Positions 32,295-45,710 are shown, counted from the stretch's first letter. The stretch: 64,000 nucleotides of DNA from Piezodorus guildinii (GCA_023052935.1 CM041295.1:105836711-105900710); one strand, 5' to 3'. Notes: generated by a model from the sequence alone, not told the origin. Numbers and translations: made by a program.

Positions 32295-33003
32295 ATAGAA
32301 AAATAATTTTTATTCTGGGACTGGGTCCCTTAAGAACAATATGATATGTACAATTAATATATACAATGTATCTGGCCACTAGAGCAAAGGATTATAATTA
32401 ATTTTTATTTACAAAGCGTTAAGAAGAAAAGTAGGATACAATAAAACAAAAGAGTAAAATAACTAAAACAGTAAAATAAATGAATAACTTCTGATATGTT
32501 GAACAAAACTTGACATTGAAACTGATTCATAATAATTGATCGATACAGAATCATGAACAATAAATAATAAATTTTCTTTTTTAATAGATATTTGATTTGA
32601 AAAACTCAGGAGCGTCTGTTTAAGATGACAATAGGTACTCGAACAGCTGGGACTTGAATGATAGTAGGGAAGAAGCATGGCGGATTTGAGTAGGTAGGGA
32701 ATTCCAGAGAGTAGTAGAGCGGACATGAAAGGAATGTTCAAAACTTGTTCTGTGGGCCGGAATATAAAGGTCAGAATGGCGCGATCTTGTTTGGAGCGAG
32801 CGGACGGACGATTTAAATTGCAGAAGTTTGTGAATATAGGGAGTAGCTGGAGTTGATAGTTTTGTAAAGGAATCATCCAAGGAAATATTGTCTGCGGTTT
32901 AAGGGAAGAGCCACTTTAACTCACTGTATAAATGGGTCACATGAGACCTCTTCGGTGTGCCAAGGACAAATCTTAAAAACGTATTCATAATTCGCTTTAC
33001 CTT
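32295..33003 (-). mobile_element. CR1-like LINE, 5' truncated 3' end
   Basis: The 3' UTR block TTCTGGGACTGGGTCCCTTA lies at the left. Coding sequence on the minus strand (32620-32880) reads YIHKLLQFKSSVRSLQTRSR, then FHVRSTTLWNSLPTQIR, close to the C terminus of the 1.1-kb element. Further 5' it continues to GTATTCATAATTCGCTTTAC at 33003 and then stops matching. A frameshift lies near 32880. Confidence 0.85.
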
Positions 33004-33249
33004 TTAATGTATTCATAATACTTACCTCCCTACTTGAAATAGAGTTTCAAATAAACTTTGAAACACATAATTATGTAGTTTCGATGTTCGATTAAATTAA
33101 ATATTTGTTTCGGATTAGATTATACAACAATATAAATCATTTAGGGGCACGCCCTTTTCTTCACTCATCAATACCCAGTTGAAGGATCTTAGATAACAAT
33201 TATTTCTAAAAACTCCAGTTTTCCTGCATTATATTATACATCTATGTAA

Positions 33250-33442
33250 GCTAAATACTATTTATACTTTATCTTACCCATATTTGAAATATGCACTAAA
33301 ATAACGAGAGTTAAGCCCTGTCAGACTATTTTAATCATAATTAAAAAGCCTTTAATATCATTAAATCTTACATATATATAGCGAGTTTAACCTAATCCAT
33401 TACAGCCACTTTCGAGAAAATCGTAAAAAGGTGCAAAATTCA
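33250..33442 (+). mobile_element. HEL internal fragment
   Basis: Contains AGCCCTGTCAGACTATTTTAAT, TATATAGCGAGTTTAA and AAATCGTAAAAAGGTGCAAAAT in HEL order, abutting the start of the next copy. Confidence 0.6.
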
Positions 33443-34590
33443 TAAACACCCAACTTTCACTTACCTCCGTTTTTAAAATCGATTAAAGAATTTCCAAATG
33501 CAGTTAAAGATAAAAATGAGTGAAACCATTAAAGAATAAATTAAATCGAATTAATATAGAAACACGCGTTTTATTAAAAGCTCTATTATATTATTATCTA
33601 AAATAATCAGTTAGTTTTATCGGCTTTTTATCACTCTTTATTCAATTTTACAAGCTTTTGTATAAGGTAATATATTTTCTAAAGTCTTTCTCATTCAAAC
33701 GTTTTATTATACGTCTCGTCTATATTACTGTTCTTATGTTCAAAAACAAAATTGGCGCTCTGTGCTTCATTGACAAGCCGCCAGACTGCAGCACCGTCAA
33801 CATGAACTTTCCTTTTTGGTAACAGAAAAAACAGTTAGTTTTATCGGCTTTTCATCACTCTCCATTACCCTTTACATTTCCGTGAATCAGATAATTTTTT
33901 TTCTCAAAGCTTTAGCTATCCAACGGCATATTATACATCTAGCAATACATCTAAAGGCATATTATACATTCTTGTGTTCAAGAATACAAAAATGCATAAA
34001 AAAATATTTGTTAAGTTTTCTCCTTTAGTTGTTTTTTCAAATTCGCTCAACGTGCATATTTAGCTGTTAATTATCAACGGAACAAGATAATATAATTATT
34101 TTTATATAATCTACAAAATTAATGGTACTTTAGAGGAAGAAAATTTAAAATATCTGCATTTAAGCCCTATTAGACTATTTCAATCAGAATGAAACCTACA
34201 TGATATTGAAGCCTATTAAATTTTACATCAATATAGCGAGTTTAATCAATATCGTTAGAGCCGTTTTTGAGAAAATCGTAAAAAGGTGCTTAATGCATGG
34301 GATAAAGAAGGACTTCCGGTCAGCCGATTTTAGTGAAAAAGTTGTAACATCTCGGGCGTACAGTAGTCTTAAATATGAAATTTCAATTTCGCATGACTTT
34401 TCGTTTTTGCGCTAGAGTTACCACACACAGACACACGGACACACAGACCTTTTTGCGGGACTTGGTTATTTGGACTCAGGGGACCCTAAAACGTGTGTTT
34501 CCGTTGAAAACTGGAATTCGAAAATTTTCACGATCGCAATACTTACTTCCTCTTGCTGTATATTTCATTTATAGGTAGGTGAAAGTATAA
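33443..34590 (+). mobile_element. HEL copy with an internal duplication
   Basis: Starts AACACCCAACTTTCACTTACCTCCG and ends in the palindrome CTTGCTGTATATTTCATTTATAGGTAGGTGAAAGT. The segment with CAGTTAGTTTTATCGGCTTT occurs twice (about 33605 and 33828), so about 220 bp are duplicated. An otherwise foreign piece GACAAGCCGCCAGACTGCAG lies between the duplicates. Confidence 0.8.
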
Positions 34591-34593
34591 GCT

Positions 34594-34822
34594 GCAGTAA
34601 CATCTCAGGTATATACGTTTCTAGAATATACAATTTCAGCTTCATACAACTTATCGTTTTCAAAATTGACATACCTTGCACACACGGACACACAAACAAC
34701 TTCTTTGCGAGACTTGGTAATTAGTACTCAGAGAACCCTAAAATGTTTCCGTTGAAAAATGAAAATTTTTAAAACGCTTGTTTTCTTTATTATATATTTC
34801 GTAGATAGGTGATTGAAAGTAA
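34594..34822 (+). mobile_element. HEL hairpin-end fragment
   Basis: Runs from TGCAGTAACATCTCAGG through GAGACTTGGTAATTAGTACTCAG to ATTTCGTAGATAGGTGATTGAAAGT. It is a second, more diverged end directly behind the previous copy. Confidence 0.65.
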
Positions 34823-35031
34823 CAATGCTGTCCAAATGCATCAATTTTATTAATATCACACGAAAAATGTCTAGAACGTAATTAATTGTTACAGTTAATA
34901 ATTTATACTTTTATATTGTTTAATTGGTCAAATGTTTCCAAGTAACATAAATTTTCAATAGCCTTATTTGATTAAAAAATAATTTCTTCTCAACGTAATG
35001 GTGAAAGTACAGCATATATATATATATATAT

Positions 35032-35066
<35 letters not shown>

Positions 35067-35871
35067 AACGTGGAGCGCTTAACATCTACTCTAATTAAGT
35101 ATGAAATAGTATTTTCAAGTTTTTCGAGCATTGAATAAAATTATTAGTAATTAATCTTATCTGATTAGATAAGTTTTCTTGTATACCTCAGTTACACAAC
35201 TCTTTCTGCATAATGCTCTCCTGATTTTATCACAGATTCATTATGCTTTTCTTTTCACTTCAAGGTTAAAATGTTTTGTTATATTTAGCATAAGTAGCCG
35301 TAAAGGAAATGCCAAGTGTATTTTCGTCAAAAGAATCAATAGAGAGCCTCTGGTATATTAATAATTTCTTATGACCTGTGTATTTTTTGACAAACCTTAA
35401 GAAAATGGACCTTGTGTTGTTGATGCTACGTTCAGTTTTTCAAGAGGAGGGGAAGCTTGGTTAATACATAATTACCTTTATATGAGGAGCTCTGATGATG
35501 ACCTACAATGTGGGTCATTAACTTTAAAATACTATTTGATTTTCTTTCTTTGACCGCCTCCTGGAATATGATCCTCCTGAAACTGTTTTTATTTTACTTA
35601 TATTTTTCCTCATTGCCTATAAATTTCTTTAAAATGCTATTCAGTGGCAAAGAAGCTAAAGTGGAACGCGCAGAAAAGGAAGGTATTATTAATAGGATCT
35701 TGTTACATCCTTTAAACTATTCTTCATCTGAGGCGTTTATGACCATAAGAATAATTTAAACTAAACTAAAAAAACACACCCAAAACAAACCAACAGTCCT
35801 TCACAGAACAACCTTGATCTTAAGAAATTTTCCATAAAAAACTTTGAAATCACCTTTTAGTAAAACATTTT
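34823..35871. other. Unassigned; includes an AT microsatellite
   Basis: An AT repeat lies at about 35012-35066. A sequence at 35490-35525 (CTGATGATGACCTACAATGT) resembles the hammerhead-like stem II region but lacks GAAA. An 83-codon frame (35508-35759) has no known motif. Confidence 0.4.
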
Positions 35872-36878
35872 TACTTTCACTTAACTATATATGAAATACG
35901 AGAAACGTGAAAACTTTCGAATTCCAGTTTTCAATGGAAATACACATTTTAGGGTGCCCCTGAGTCCATATAACCAAGTCCCGCAAAAAGGTCTGTGTGT
36001 GGTAACTCCCGGGCAAAATCGAAAAGTCCTATGAAAATGAAATTTCATATTTAAGACAACTATACGCCCGAGATGTTACAGAAACTTTTTCATCAAAATC
36101 AGCTGACCGGGTGATCTACTTCATACCATGCATTTTGCACCTTTTTACGAATTACTCAAAACCGGCCCTAACGATTTCGATTAAACTCCCTATATCGATG
36201 TAAAATTTGATAGGCTTTAATATGATGTAGATTTAATTTTGATTGAAATAGTCTGACAGGGCTTAAATGCTGATATTTTAAATATTCTTCCTTCAAAGTA
36301 TCTTTAATTTTATAGATTTCAAAAAATTTGGAACATCATCTTATTAGCATTGATAAATAACAGGTAAATATGCAAGTTTTTGAAAAGTGCAGTGTTTTTG
36401 AACACTAGAATAGTAATATAGATATAAAATATACCGTTGGATAGCTAAAGATTCCAGAAAAAATATCATTTGATATACGGAATTTTAAAGGTTAATGGAG
36501 AGCAATGCAAAGCCGATGAAACTAACTGATTGTAGATAAAAATATAATGAAATGAAATGAAATGAAAAGAAATTTTATTCTGGGACAGCTAGTCCCCTAA
36601 GAATAATATAAATGTACAATATAAGATTTTACTTATGGCTATGTACAATTTATCAGATTATATACAGCAGTTTATGGATTACATATTATGATATATATGG
36701 ATCTGCATATATATAGATATATACAAGCACACACACACACACATATACACAAATATATACAAGCACAAAGTCATATTAGAACCGTAAATAAATCCAAATA
36801 ATAAAATATATTAAAACAAAACCAAAAAAATAAAATAAAGAAAATTGAGATAAAAATAAAGAGGCCAGATAGCTAAGT

Positions 36879-39686
36879 TTATAAAGGCACGGCAGATTGA
36901 TGTTCGAGGAGATGGATAAATAGGTGATGTTTGAAGGAAGTTAAGGACTGGCATGTACGAATCGACATGGGCAAGGAATTCCAAAATGAGGATGCACGTA
37001 TGACGAAAGATCTCTTAAAGGAAGCAGTTCTGTGGGATGGAATGAGCAGGTTCAAGGGTTGGGATCTTGTGTTGATGGAGTGGACAGAGGAGAGTGGGGT
37101 AAACAAATTGTAAATATAGAGGGGTTTTTTGGTTCTGAAGGATTGGTAGAGGTAAGTTCCTAGGAAGTATTGCCGTCGGAATTTAGGGTAAAGCCACTTC
37201 AACTCGGCATACCAGGCTGAGACATGAGAGCGCCGAGGGATTCCGAAGATGAATCTAATAAAACAGTTCATCAATCTCTTCAGTCTCATCTCAAGCATCT
37301 CGGACAGTCCGCCAAACACCAGGCAGCCATAATCGAAGTGGGGGAAGATGAGAGAGGAAACTAGGAGCTGGCGGGTTTTAAGGGGTATTAAATCACGTAA
37401 TTTGAGGAACTGTTTAAGAATGGCTATGGATTTTCTAGAAATTTGCGAAATGTGATTATTCCAGGATAGGTTTTGGTCGAGGAATAAGCCAAGGTTTCTA
37501 ACGGACGTTTGGAAGATGATAGGTCTATGATTAAGGTAGAGTAAGGGGTGGCAGGAGAGGGAGTTGAGCAGATGTTTGGAACCGATGAGGATAGCTTTCG
37601 TTTTATCAACATTAAGTTTTAGTCCATTCTTGATGGCCCATAAATTGATACTGTCAATGTCTTCTTGTAATTTTTGGACCATCTCAGGCATTTCGGAAGG
37701 ATGGAAGGAGAGGTAAATTTGGAGATCATCGGCATATAGGTGGTATTTAGAGTGAAGTATGGCATTGGGTAGGTCATTAACATAGATAGAGAATAGGATT
37801 GGAGAGAGAGCAGATCCCTGAGGAACTCCATGTGTTAGCAGAATAGGTGAGGAAGGAGGTTTATTTGGGATTATCACAGTTTGAGTTCGAGCGGATAGAA
37901 AGGAAAGAAACCAGTTTATGGCACTATCGGATATTGATAGGTTTCGGAGTTTGGAGAGAAGGATTTTATGGTTTACCATATCAAAGGCTTTTGAGAAGTC
38001 AAAGAGGACCAGGATTGATATTTTTTGTTTGTCTATGGAGGATTGAAGGTCTTGGGTAATTTTTAGGAGAGCTGATTGAGTGGAATAATGGGATCTAAAG
38101 CCAGACTGGAAGGGAACAAGTAGAGATTTTTGTTCAAGGAAGTTATAGAATTGGGAGTGGACTATTCTTTCAAGTGGCTTTGAGAGGTTGGATAGGATCG
38201 ATATAGGTCTGAAGTCCGATGCTGAGGAAGGGATAGGAACTTTATTCAAGGGACGGACTATAACTTTCTTCCAGGCAGTAGGAAAAATGGAACGTTGAAG
38301 GGAGAAGTTGTAGATATGCAAGAGAGCAGGAAAGATGGCTGGGAGGCACAATTTTATAATTTTGACAGGAATTTGATCAGGACCTTAATCATTTGTTTTG
38401 GATTTAAGGATAGAGTAAAGTAGGTCATCGGGTGAAATATTCTGGAAATAGAAATTTTCTGAATCAAAGGCGCGTTGGGAGAAGCAGAAATGGGTCGGGG
38501 AAGGAATAAGAAGAGGGTTGGCAAAATGCTGGTTCAATTCATCAGGAGTTACGGGATAGATAGAATTGGATTTTGAATTTATCACGGATAGTTTTTTCAG
38601 GATTTTCCATTTGGATTTGGAATCAGGAGCTTGTGAAAGGGAATCATGGAAAAACTTTGCTTTTGCACGGCGTATGGAAGATTAGGTGAGGTTTCGAAGG
38701 GACTTAAAAGTGGAGTAATCATTGGAAATTCTGGTGCGTCTAAATCTTCTTCTGGCAGCATCTCTTTGTCTCATTAACTCTCTTATCTCTTGATTAATCC
38801 ACGGTGCTGGGAGGCGCTTGAATGTGGATGTCTTGAGGGGAGCATGGTGGTCAAGGAAAGTAGAGAGATTAGAGGATAGGCACTCCACCATATCATCAAT
38901 GGATGAAACGGAATAGATAGGTTCTAAGGATCGGGATAGTGAATCAAGATATGGATTTATCTTTTCTGTTGTTAAAGAGTCCAGATCGCGCCAAGTAGCT
39001 TTTTTAGGAATTATTTGTGGAATTGGAATATTATAGGAGATATTGATGAGATCATGGTGCGAGAGAAAAGGCAGAGGGAACTGAGATGAGGAGGCTAATT
39101 TATGGGAGGAGTCAATGATGAAGAGATCAAGCCATGTGCTGGAGAAATGAGTGTGATGGGTGGGTTGAAAAGGGACTATAAAAAGATCTAAGGAGTGAAG
39201 GAGGTTTGTCAGGTATGTTTTGTCTGGTGAATCGGAGAGAAGATTGGTATTGAAATCACCGGTTATTATAATATGGTTGTACATTGGAATATAGGTAAAC
39301 AGGGAGGATTCAAGGGTGGAATCATATCGGATCTGAGGAGGACGATATATGATGACGAATAGGAGAGTGAAGGTGTCTTGAGAAATTTCCAGGAATAAGT
39401 ATTCGATATGAGGAGTATCGGGAGAAGGGGATTCTAGGAGGGTTTTGACTCTCAAACTATCATGAACGAAAACACAGACGCCTCCGCCTGTTCTGTCCTT
39501 CCGATCATGACGAATGAGGGTATAGTTGGGAATGGATACAGAGGAAGTAGGGATAAAAGGTTTCAACCAGGTTTCAGAAACGGCAATAATATGGTAGAAA
39601 TTGCTAAGGAAATAGTCGAGAAACTCGTCAAAGTGCGCCGGAAGGGATTGGGAGTTAACGTGACAGGATAATAGGATATTAGACAT
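36879..39686 (-). pseudogene. CR1-like ORF2: endonuclease + reverse transcriptase, two stops
   Basis: A single frame from MSNILLSCHVNSQSLPAHFD at 39686 to 36879, 936 codons, interrupted by only two TAA codons: after RALRNLT-like SLRNLT at about 38682, and after SKTND at about 38385. Both are compatible with single C-to-T changes in CAA. Endonuclease: SETWL, YRPP, GDFN, SHHDLI. Reverse transcriptase: VLFDFSKAFD, GVPQGSALSPILFSIYVNDL, YHLYADDLQIYLSF. C-terminal module: FPHFDYGCLVFGGL, RRQYFLGTYLYQ and FWNSLPMSIR. Otherwise all catalytic residues are present. Confidence 0.88.
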
Positions 39687-39999
39687 TTATGGGAAGAAGG
39701 GTTGTACTATTTAATTTTCGGGAAGCAAAGGTACAATAATAAAAATTTATTTCGAAATATTCAAGAATTGTGAATAGAATAATAAGAATGAATTTAGAAA
39801 TAAATAAAATATTTACTAACAGAGAAATTAAAAAATAAAATTGTCTTGTTAATAAAAAAAAGGCCTCTGAAAAAATAGAATTTTTCTTAATATGAAAAAG
39901 AAAAAACAGCTTATTTTTAAGGATAAAAAAGAAAAAAATATTATTTTTAGAAAGAAAGAAAACAAAATTTATTGCATTTATGGGAACGGTAAGTTCATT

Positions 40000-40555
40000 T
40001 CATTGAAAAATGTCCAAGTCCTCTGCTTTATTAATGATGATAGCTAGCTGACCATCATCTCGTCTACAACGCACACGTCCTCCGGAAAACCACACGTATT
40101 TTATCCTGGCAGCGGCCTTCTTCTGCCTCGCCAACCAGTATAGGTGCCGATTCGAAGCAGACATCTCCTCCGCGATATATATCCGGTCGTCGTTGTCCCA
40201 GCCAAGGTGCCTAGTGGTGAAGTCCCTTTTGACTTTTCGAAGGCGAATCACCTCGTCCCGAACTGTCTGGCGAACAAAGCGCGCGACTATCGACGGTGGT
40301 CGGGGATCTTCTCCTCTCGTCCTTTTCCTCTCCACCTTATCCAGGTCCTCGGGCGAGATTCGTACGCCTAGAGCGGCTCCGATAGAGCAAACGACTCCCT
40401 CGGGGGACTCCCCAGATTTTACGGGGATCCCTCTGATTTCTATGGAGTGGGAGAGCTGAGCTTGCTCCGCCTGGTTTAATCGAACCTCCATGGTTTTTAT
40501 TTGATTTTTCAAACAATTATTTTCATTTAATAATTTTTCTATCAGTTCGTCCTGT
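40000..40555 (-). pseudogene. CR1-like ORF1, N-terminally truncated
   Basis: The open frame extends past the Met at 40512, reading QDELIEKLLNENNCLKNQIK then TMEVRLNQAEQ, a coiled coil. It continues with SHSIEIRGIPVKSGES, an RRM-like segment, and DRIYIAEEMSASNRHLYWLA followed by KYVWFSGGRVRCRRDDGQ, an FP-type domain, to the stop at 40000. ORF1 proteins of this kind trimerise through the coiled coil and bind the element RNA. The start codon lies beyond the truncation. ORF1 stops 314 bp before ORF2 begins. Confidence 0.82.
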
Positions 40556-40727
40556 TTTATTAGATAATAGATATAATAGATTATTTAATAAAACACATGT
40601 TTCTATTGAAATGGAAAATAATTAATTCTTTAACAATTTATTTGTATCTTTAAATGTATTTAAAAAAATTTAAATTGATTTTAACAACGGAGGTAAGTGA
40701 TAGTCGTGTGTTGCGCGCACCAGATTT

Positions 40728-41306
40728 TTGTGTTGGGTCAACGTCATACACATTATTTTCTGGAAAAACCATGTTCAGTTGAAAACACTAAATTACCTTC
40801 GTTAGCTATTCGAATACATTAGAAACTAGCTACTTTAAGTTCCTAGTTGCCTTAGTATCCCATAAAATGTATTTCTGTTAAACGACAAAGTTTGTTCTTC
40901 TGGGAACATGAGGCCACAATAAAACGTTCGATGAATTACTCTGCATGATTCATAGTTGATGTAGATTTATCGAGTTTTCTTATACATTTCCCTTCTACCA
41001 CGTTATCTAATCCCTAAGCACATCATACTTCTACGAACTCAAATCTACTGTTTATTTCCTCAATACTTCGTTCTTGAATTCTACCGGTATTTCCTTATCT
41101 CCCTCGTTCCTATCAAGTTATATTCCTCCTTTAATCTGTCTCATATATTCCCTTCCCAATTTAAATCCCAACTATTTAATAACTTCTTCTTCATCCATTT
41201 CTTAAAGAAATATTAAAATATGTTGTTTTTGTTTTTAGAAAAGTTTGTAAATATGGGTTAATATATTCCTTTTATTTTTAATTAAATTTTTTCCATTGTC
41301 AGTCTT
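40728..41306. other. Unassigned stretch
   Basis: No coding or repeat signal was recognised. Confidence 0.35.
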
Positions 41307-41771
41307 ACTTTCACAGTAAGGGAAAGTATTGAGATCGTAAAAATTTTCGAACTCCAGTTTTCAAAGCAAATACACGTTTTAGGACCCTCCAAGTCCAAAT
41401 AATCAAGTCGTGTAATAAGGTTTGTTTGTGCAATAAAAAAAAAAAATTCATGTAATTTTTGTACTTTTCAACATACTAACAGTAATATAGATATATAACT
41501 TACCGTTGGAAAACTAAAGATTTTAGAAAAAATATCTTCTTTTACACAAACTTATATAAGTTAATGGAAAGTGATGCCGATTAAACTAACAAATTGTTGG
41601 TTATTATAATTTAATAAATTATTTATTAAAACACATTATTTTATCGAAACTTAATGTAATTAATTCTTCAACCTTTTTTTAATTTCAGTATCATTTAACT
41701 CTATTTAAAATTTCTTAAATTGGTTTTGATAACGGAGGCAAATGAAACTAGCGTTTTGCGTGCACCACATT
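41307..41771 (-). mobile_element. HEL internal-deletion derivative
   Basis: Both ends are present (ACTTTCACAGTAAGGGAAAGTATTGAGATCG; GGAGGCAAATGAAACTAGCGTTTTGCGTGCACCA). The centre, from after the GTCCAAATAATCAAGTC block to TTCATGTAATTTTTG, is deleted, leaving 465 bp. It is the shortest copy with two ends. Confidence 0.78.
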
Positions 41772-41898
41772 TGTTTACTTTTCTATAAAATTTATAGAAT
41801 GGGTAAAGTAATTTGATCATTGTGTAAAGTTTCGAATTCGTTTTTTCAACGGTAGTAGTACAGGGGTTAATTAAAATTGTATGAAATAATTTTTGTTT

Positions 41899-42372
41899 TC
41901 ACTTACCTATCTAATGTATAGTTAGGGAAGGTATTGTGATTGTGAAAATTTTTCTATTTCGAGTTTTCAATGGGTATACATATTTTAAGGTCTTCTGAGG
42001 AATAAACATCAAGCCACGCAAAAATTATAAGTCTGTATGTATGTATATGTGTATGCGCTATGGTCAAATGGACTTTAATGTCATGTAGGTTATATCCTTA
42101 TTAAAATTTTGGGTAATGCCTTAAATTACAATTTTTTTTTTCTACCTCTTGGTTCGAAATAATTAACCATTTTAGCATGATGCCATTGATAAAAAAAAAA
42201 CACGTAAATATAAAATATGAAGGAATCTGATAACAAATGTAGGAGATAACGACTAAAATGTTTTTCTTGGATATTAGATTTTCTTTTTTTTCCGCTAATA
42301 GGAATTTTAATGTGCCAGTAAATGTTATCAAACATTAAAAGTTATGGAAGGTAATGGAGAGTGACGAAAGTT
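41899..42372 (-). mobile_element. HEL copy, strongly diverged, partial
   Basis: Starts TTTTCACTTACCTATCTAATG and keeps AGGTATTGTGATTGTGAAAATTT, CTTTAATGTCATGTAGG and ATTAACCATTTTAGCATG, then fades after AATGGAGAGTGACGAAAG. This is an older insertion than its neighbours. Confidence 0.65.
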
Positions 42373-43483
<1,111 letters not shown>

Positions 43484-43554
43484 GTTCACCTAAGCAAAGA
43501 TTTTGGAATAAAAACAACAAAAATATCTGAAGCCAGTTTGTGTTTGACCGAAAA
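43484..43554 (+). CDS. Candidate exon 1 of the rolling stone-like gene
   Basis: Acceptor TTCTATGTTTCAG before 43484 and donor AAAA|GTAAGT at 43555 frame 71 bp. It reads VHLSKDFGIKTTKISEASLC, then LTE, and ends after two bases of a codon completed by G at 43761, so it joins the next exon in frame. It may be 5' UTR or N-terminal coding; a better start codon lies in the next exon. No family similarity is seen in this exon alone. It is supported only by splice sites and phase. Confidence 0.45.
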
Positions 43555-43760
43555 GTAAGTATTTCCAGAAAACTTAATTATAAATTAAATTAATAATTTT
43601 TAAAAATTTTTGTGTATCTCAGCCCTAAAAATGACTTTCATTAACAAAACTCTGTTATTTAGCTTGAAGTATAATTCTTCTATAACTATTTTATATTATC
43701 GTATTTTAGTTCTCTGAATTTTAATTCTCATTTCATAAAGTTGTCTTCTGTACATTCCAG

Positions 43761-43875
43761 GAAAGCAAAAAAAAAAATCATTAAAAAGATGGTAATTGCT
43801 ATTCTTTTTACTAAACTTAAAAGCAAAATAAGTTTACTTGAAAAAGGAGAACCACTGCTTTACTACAAATGTCAG
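43761..43875 (+). CDS. Candidate exon 2 of the rolling stone-like gene
   Basis: Acceptor TGTACATTCCAG and donor CAG|GTAAGA border 115 bp. An ATG at 43789 has a favourable context (A at -3, G at +4) and opens MVIAILFTKLKSKISLLEKG, then EPLLYYKCQ, ending in phase 0. The next exon begins in phase 0 with WENKTDN. The join ..YYKCQ-W.. corresponds to the 'SQW' region that precedes the first membrane segment in rolling stone-family proteins. The intron to exon 1 is 206 bp. Confidence 0.6.
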
Positions 43876-44064
43876 GTAAGATTTTTTTTAATCAATTGAT
43901 AGATAATTATGACTTTATCTGTTTTTTGTTTTTATTTTGTTAAATAGTAAATTATCATATAACAAAACTATATATTATTATTTGATATAACTCTACCATT
44001 GATTTAAGTCTAAGACAAGTTTTATCGGATCAAATTTAAAATTAATTCCTTAAGCCTTTTTTTA

Positions 44065-44635
44065 ACTGAGGAAGAAATAAAGTCCCGGTTAAAGATGGGA
44101 AATGCGTGTTATTATTCAGTTGCTAAGTTACTTAGCTCGCGGCTTCTATCTAAAAACTTAAAGGTTAGCATTAATAAAACTATTATTCTTCCGACGGTTC
44201 TTTACGGATGTGAAACGTGGCCGCTTACTTTGAAGGATGAACAACAGCTTAAGATTTTCGAAAATAAGGTACTGCGTAAAATATTTGGTCCGAAGATAGA
44301 TTAGGCTACTGGAGAGTTCAGATGGTTGCACAACGCGGAATTGCGGAGCTTGTACCCTGTGAATATAATTGAGTTGATAGCATCGCGGAGACACAAATGG
44401 GCCAGTAAAGTTGCTGGGCTCGGTGAGGAACAGATTCTGAGAAAGTTGGTATTCGCTGATCCGACTGTTAGGTGTCTGAAAGGTAGGCCGAATCGTCGAT
44501 GGGAGGATTGCGTTATGGCTGATCTCGGGGCTTGGGCTTGAACGGTGAACATTGGACGAGTCTGTGTAGGCGGAATATGGTGGTATCGGCATCGAACCTT
44601 CGGCTTCGTTAAGCCTATTATTATTATTATTATTA
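44065..44635 (+). mobile_element. RTE-like LINE 3' fragment with 15-bp TSD
   Basis: A 571-bp copy with KTIILPTVLYGCETWPLTLK, then KIFENKVLRKIFGP, ending in (ATT)n. The TSD TTAAGCCTTTTTTTA is perfect at 44050-44064 and 44636-44650. A paralogous site without the insertion lies at about 52985-53060. Stops and frameshifts occur, for example a TAG at 44302. It starts within a few bases of the same element position as the copies at 29.97 and 49.36 kb. Confidence 0.88.
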
Positions 44636-44979
44636 TTAAGCCTTTTTTTATTACTTAATACTAGTGATGGGCAAATACTCAAAAAATTTGAGTACTGATT
44701 ACTGTAATCAAATGATGCTCGCTGCTGATTACAAAATCTACTCAGCTTTCCGCCTGATTACTTTCTATTTTCCTCTGTAATCAAAATTTTCGTACTTTTG
44801 AGTACTTGATTACTTGATTACTTTTTTATATGAGGTGGCCAGAATAGAGTATATTACATACATCTATTAAGTTAATTTATATTAATAATTTCTTAAAGCC
44901 ATCTTTTATTTCATATTGTCGATTATTTTAAACTTTTCGTTAAAAAATTGATAAGGGTAATTTATTATTATTAAGCTGG

Positions 44980-45710
44980 GTTCCCAAAGGTTCGTTACCG
45001 ATTATGCTATTAATTTTAATCGCGCTCGCTCAAATATGGGTTTAGTATAACTTTTTCATAATTTAATGGATACAAGGCTAACTAGCTGCGTTCCCAAAGG
45101 TTCGTTACCGATTTTACTATTAATTTTAATCGCTCTCGCTCTAATATGGGTTTATTATAACTTTTTCGTATTTATTGGATACAAGGCTAAGTAGCTGCGT
45201 TCCCAAAGGTTCGTTACCGATTATACTATTAATAGTAATCGCGCTCGCTCAAATATGGGTTTATTATAACTTTTTCGTATTTATTGGATACAAGGCTAAG
45301 TAGCTGCGTTCCCAAAGGTTCGTTACCGATTATACCATTAATTTTAATCGCGCTCGCTCAAATATGGGTTTAATATAACTTTTTCGTATTTATTGGATAC
45401 AAGGCTAAGTAGCTGCGTTCCCTAAGGTTCGTTACCGATTATACTATTAATTGTAATCGCGCTCGATCAAATATGGGTTTATTATAACTTTTTCGTATTT
45501 ATTGGATACAAGGCTAAGTAGCTGCGTTCCCAAAGGTTCGTTACCGATTATACCACTAATTTTAATCGCGCTCGCTCAAATATGGGTTCATTATAACTTT
45601 TTCGTATTTATTGAATACTAGGATCAGTAGCTGCTTCTCAAAGGTTCGTTACCGATTATACTATTAATTTTAATCGCGCTCGCACAAATATTGGTTTATG
45701 ATAACTAAAT
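44980..45710. repeat. Left-arm tandem array, 7 x 109 bp
   Basis: The unit marker GGTTCGTTACCGATTA.AC starts at about 44989, 45099, 45208, 45317, 45426, 45535 and 45643, spacing 108-110 bp. Each unit also has TTTTAATCGCGCTCGCTCAA, ATATGGGTTT and ATTGGATACAAGGCTAAGTA. Confidence 0.92.

Larger units (their letters stand above)
36545..40558 (-). mobile_element. CR1-like LINE, near full length
   Basis: The most complete LINE in the window: partial ORF1, a spacer, ORF2, a 3' UTR with TTCTGGGACAGCTAGTCCCC, and an (ATTTC)n-type tail (four AAATG repeats read on the plus strand). 5' truncated inside the ORF1 coiled coil at about 40555. It is inserted in HEL, so it is younger than that HEL copy. Short microsatellite tails instead of poly(A) are usual for CR1-group LINEs. 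Confidence 0.9.
35872..40727 (-). mobile_element. HEL copy split by a 4-kb CR1-like LINE
   Basis: HEL sequence runs 35872-36544 and 40559-40727. The left part begins ACTTTCACTTAACTATATATG; the right part ends GGTAAGTGATAGTCGTGTGTTGCGCGCACCAG. The interruption lies after GATTGTAGATAAAAATATAAT, and homologous sequence is repeated at the right border (AGATAATAGATATAATAGA), giving an imperfect TSD of about 16 bp. Confidence 0.85.

Noticed and set aside
35487..35525. Further hammerhead-like motif
   Set aside because: CTGATGATGACC with a returning GGGTCAT stem is present but the GAAA box and stem I are missing.
37847..38059. Plus-strand open frames over 36.9-40.5 kb
   Set aside because: They are antisense to the CR1-like ORF2 and ORF1 and have no domain similarity.
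44158..44682. 174-codon open frame on the minus strand
   Set aside because: It is antisense to the RTE-like LINE fragment; the real coding similarity is on the plus strand.
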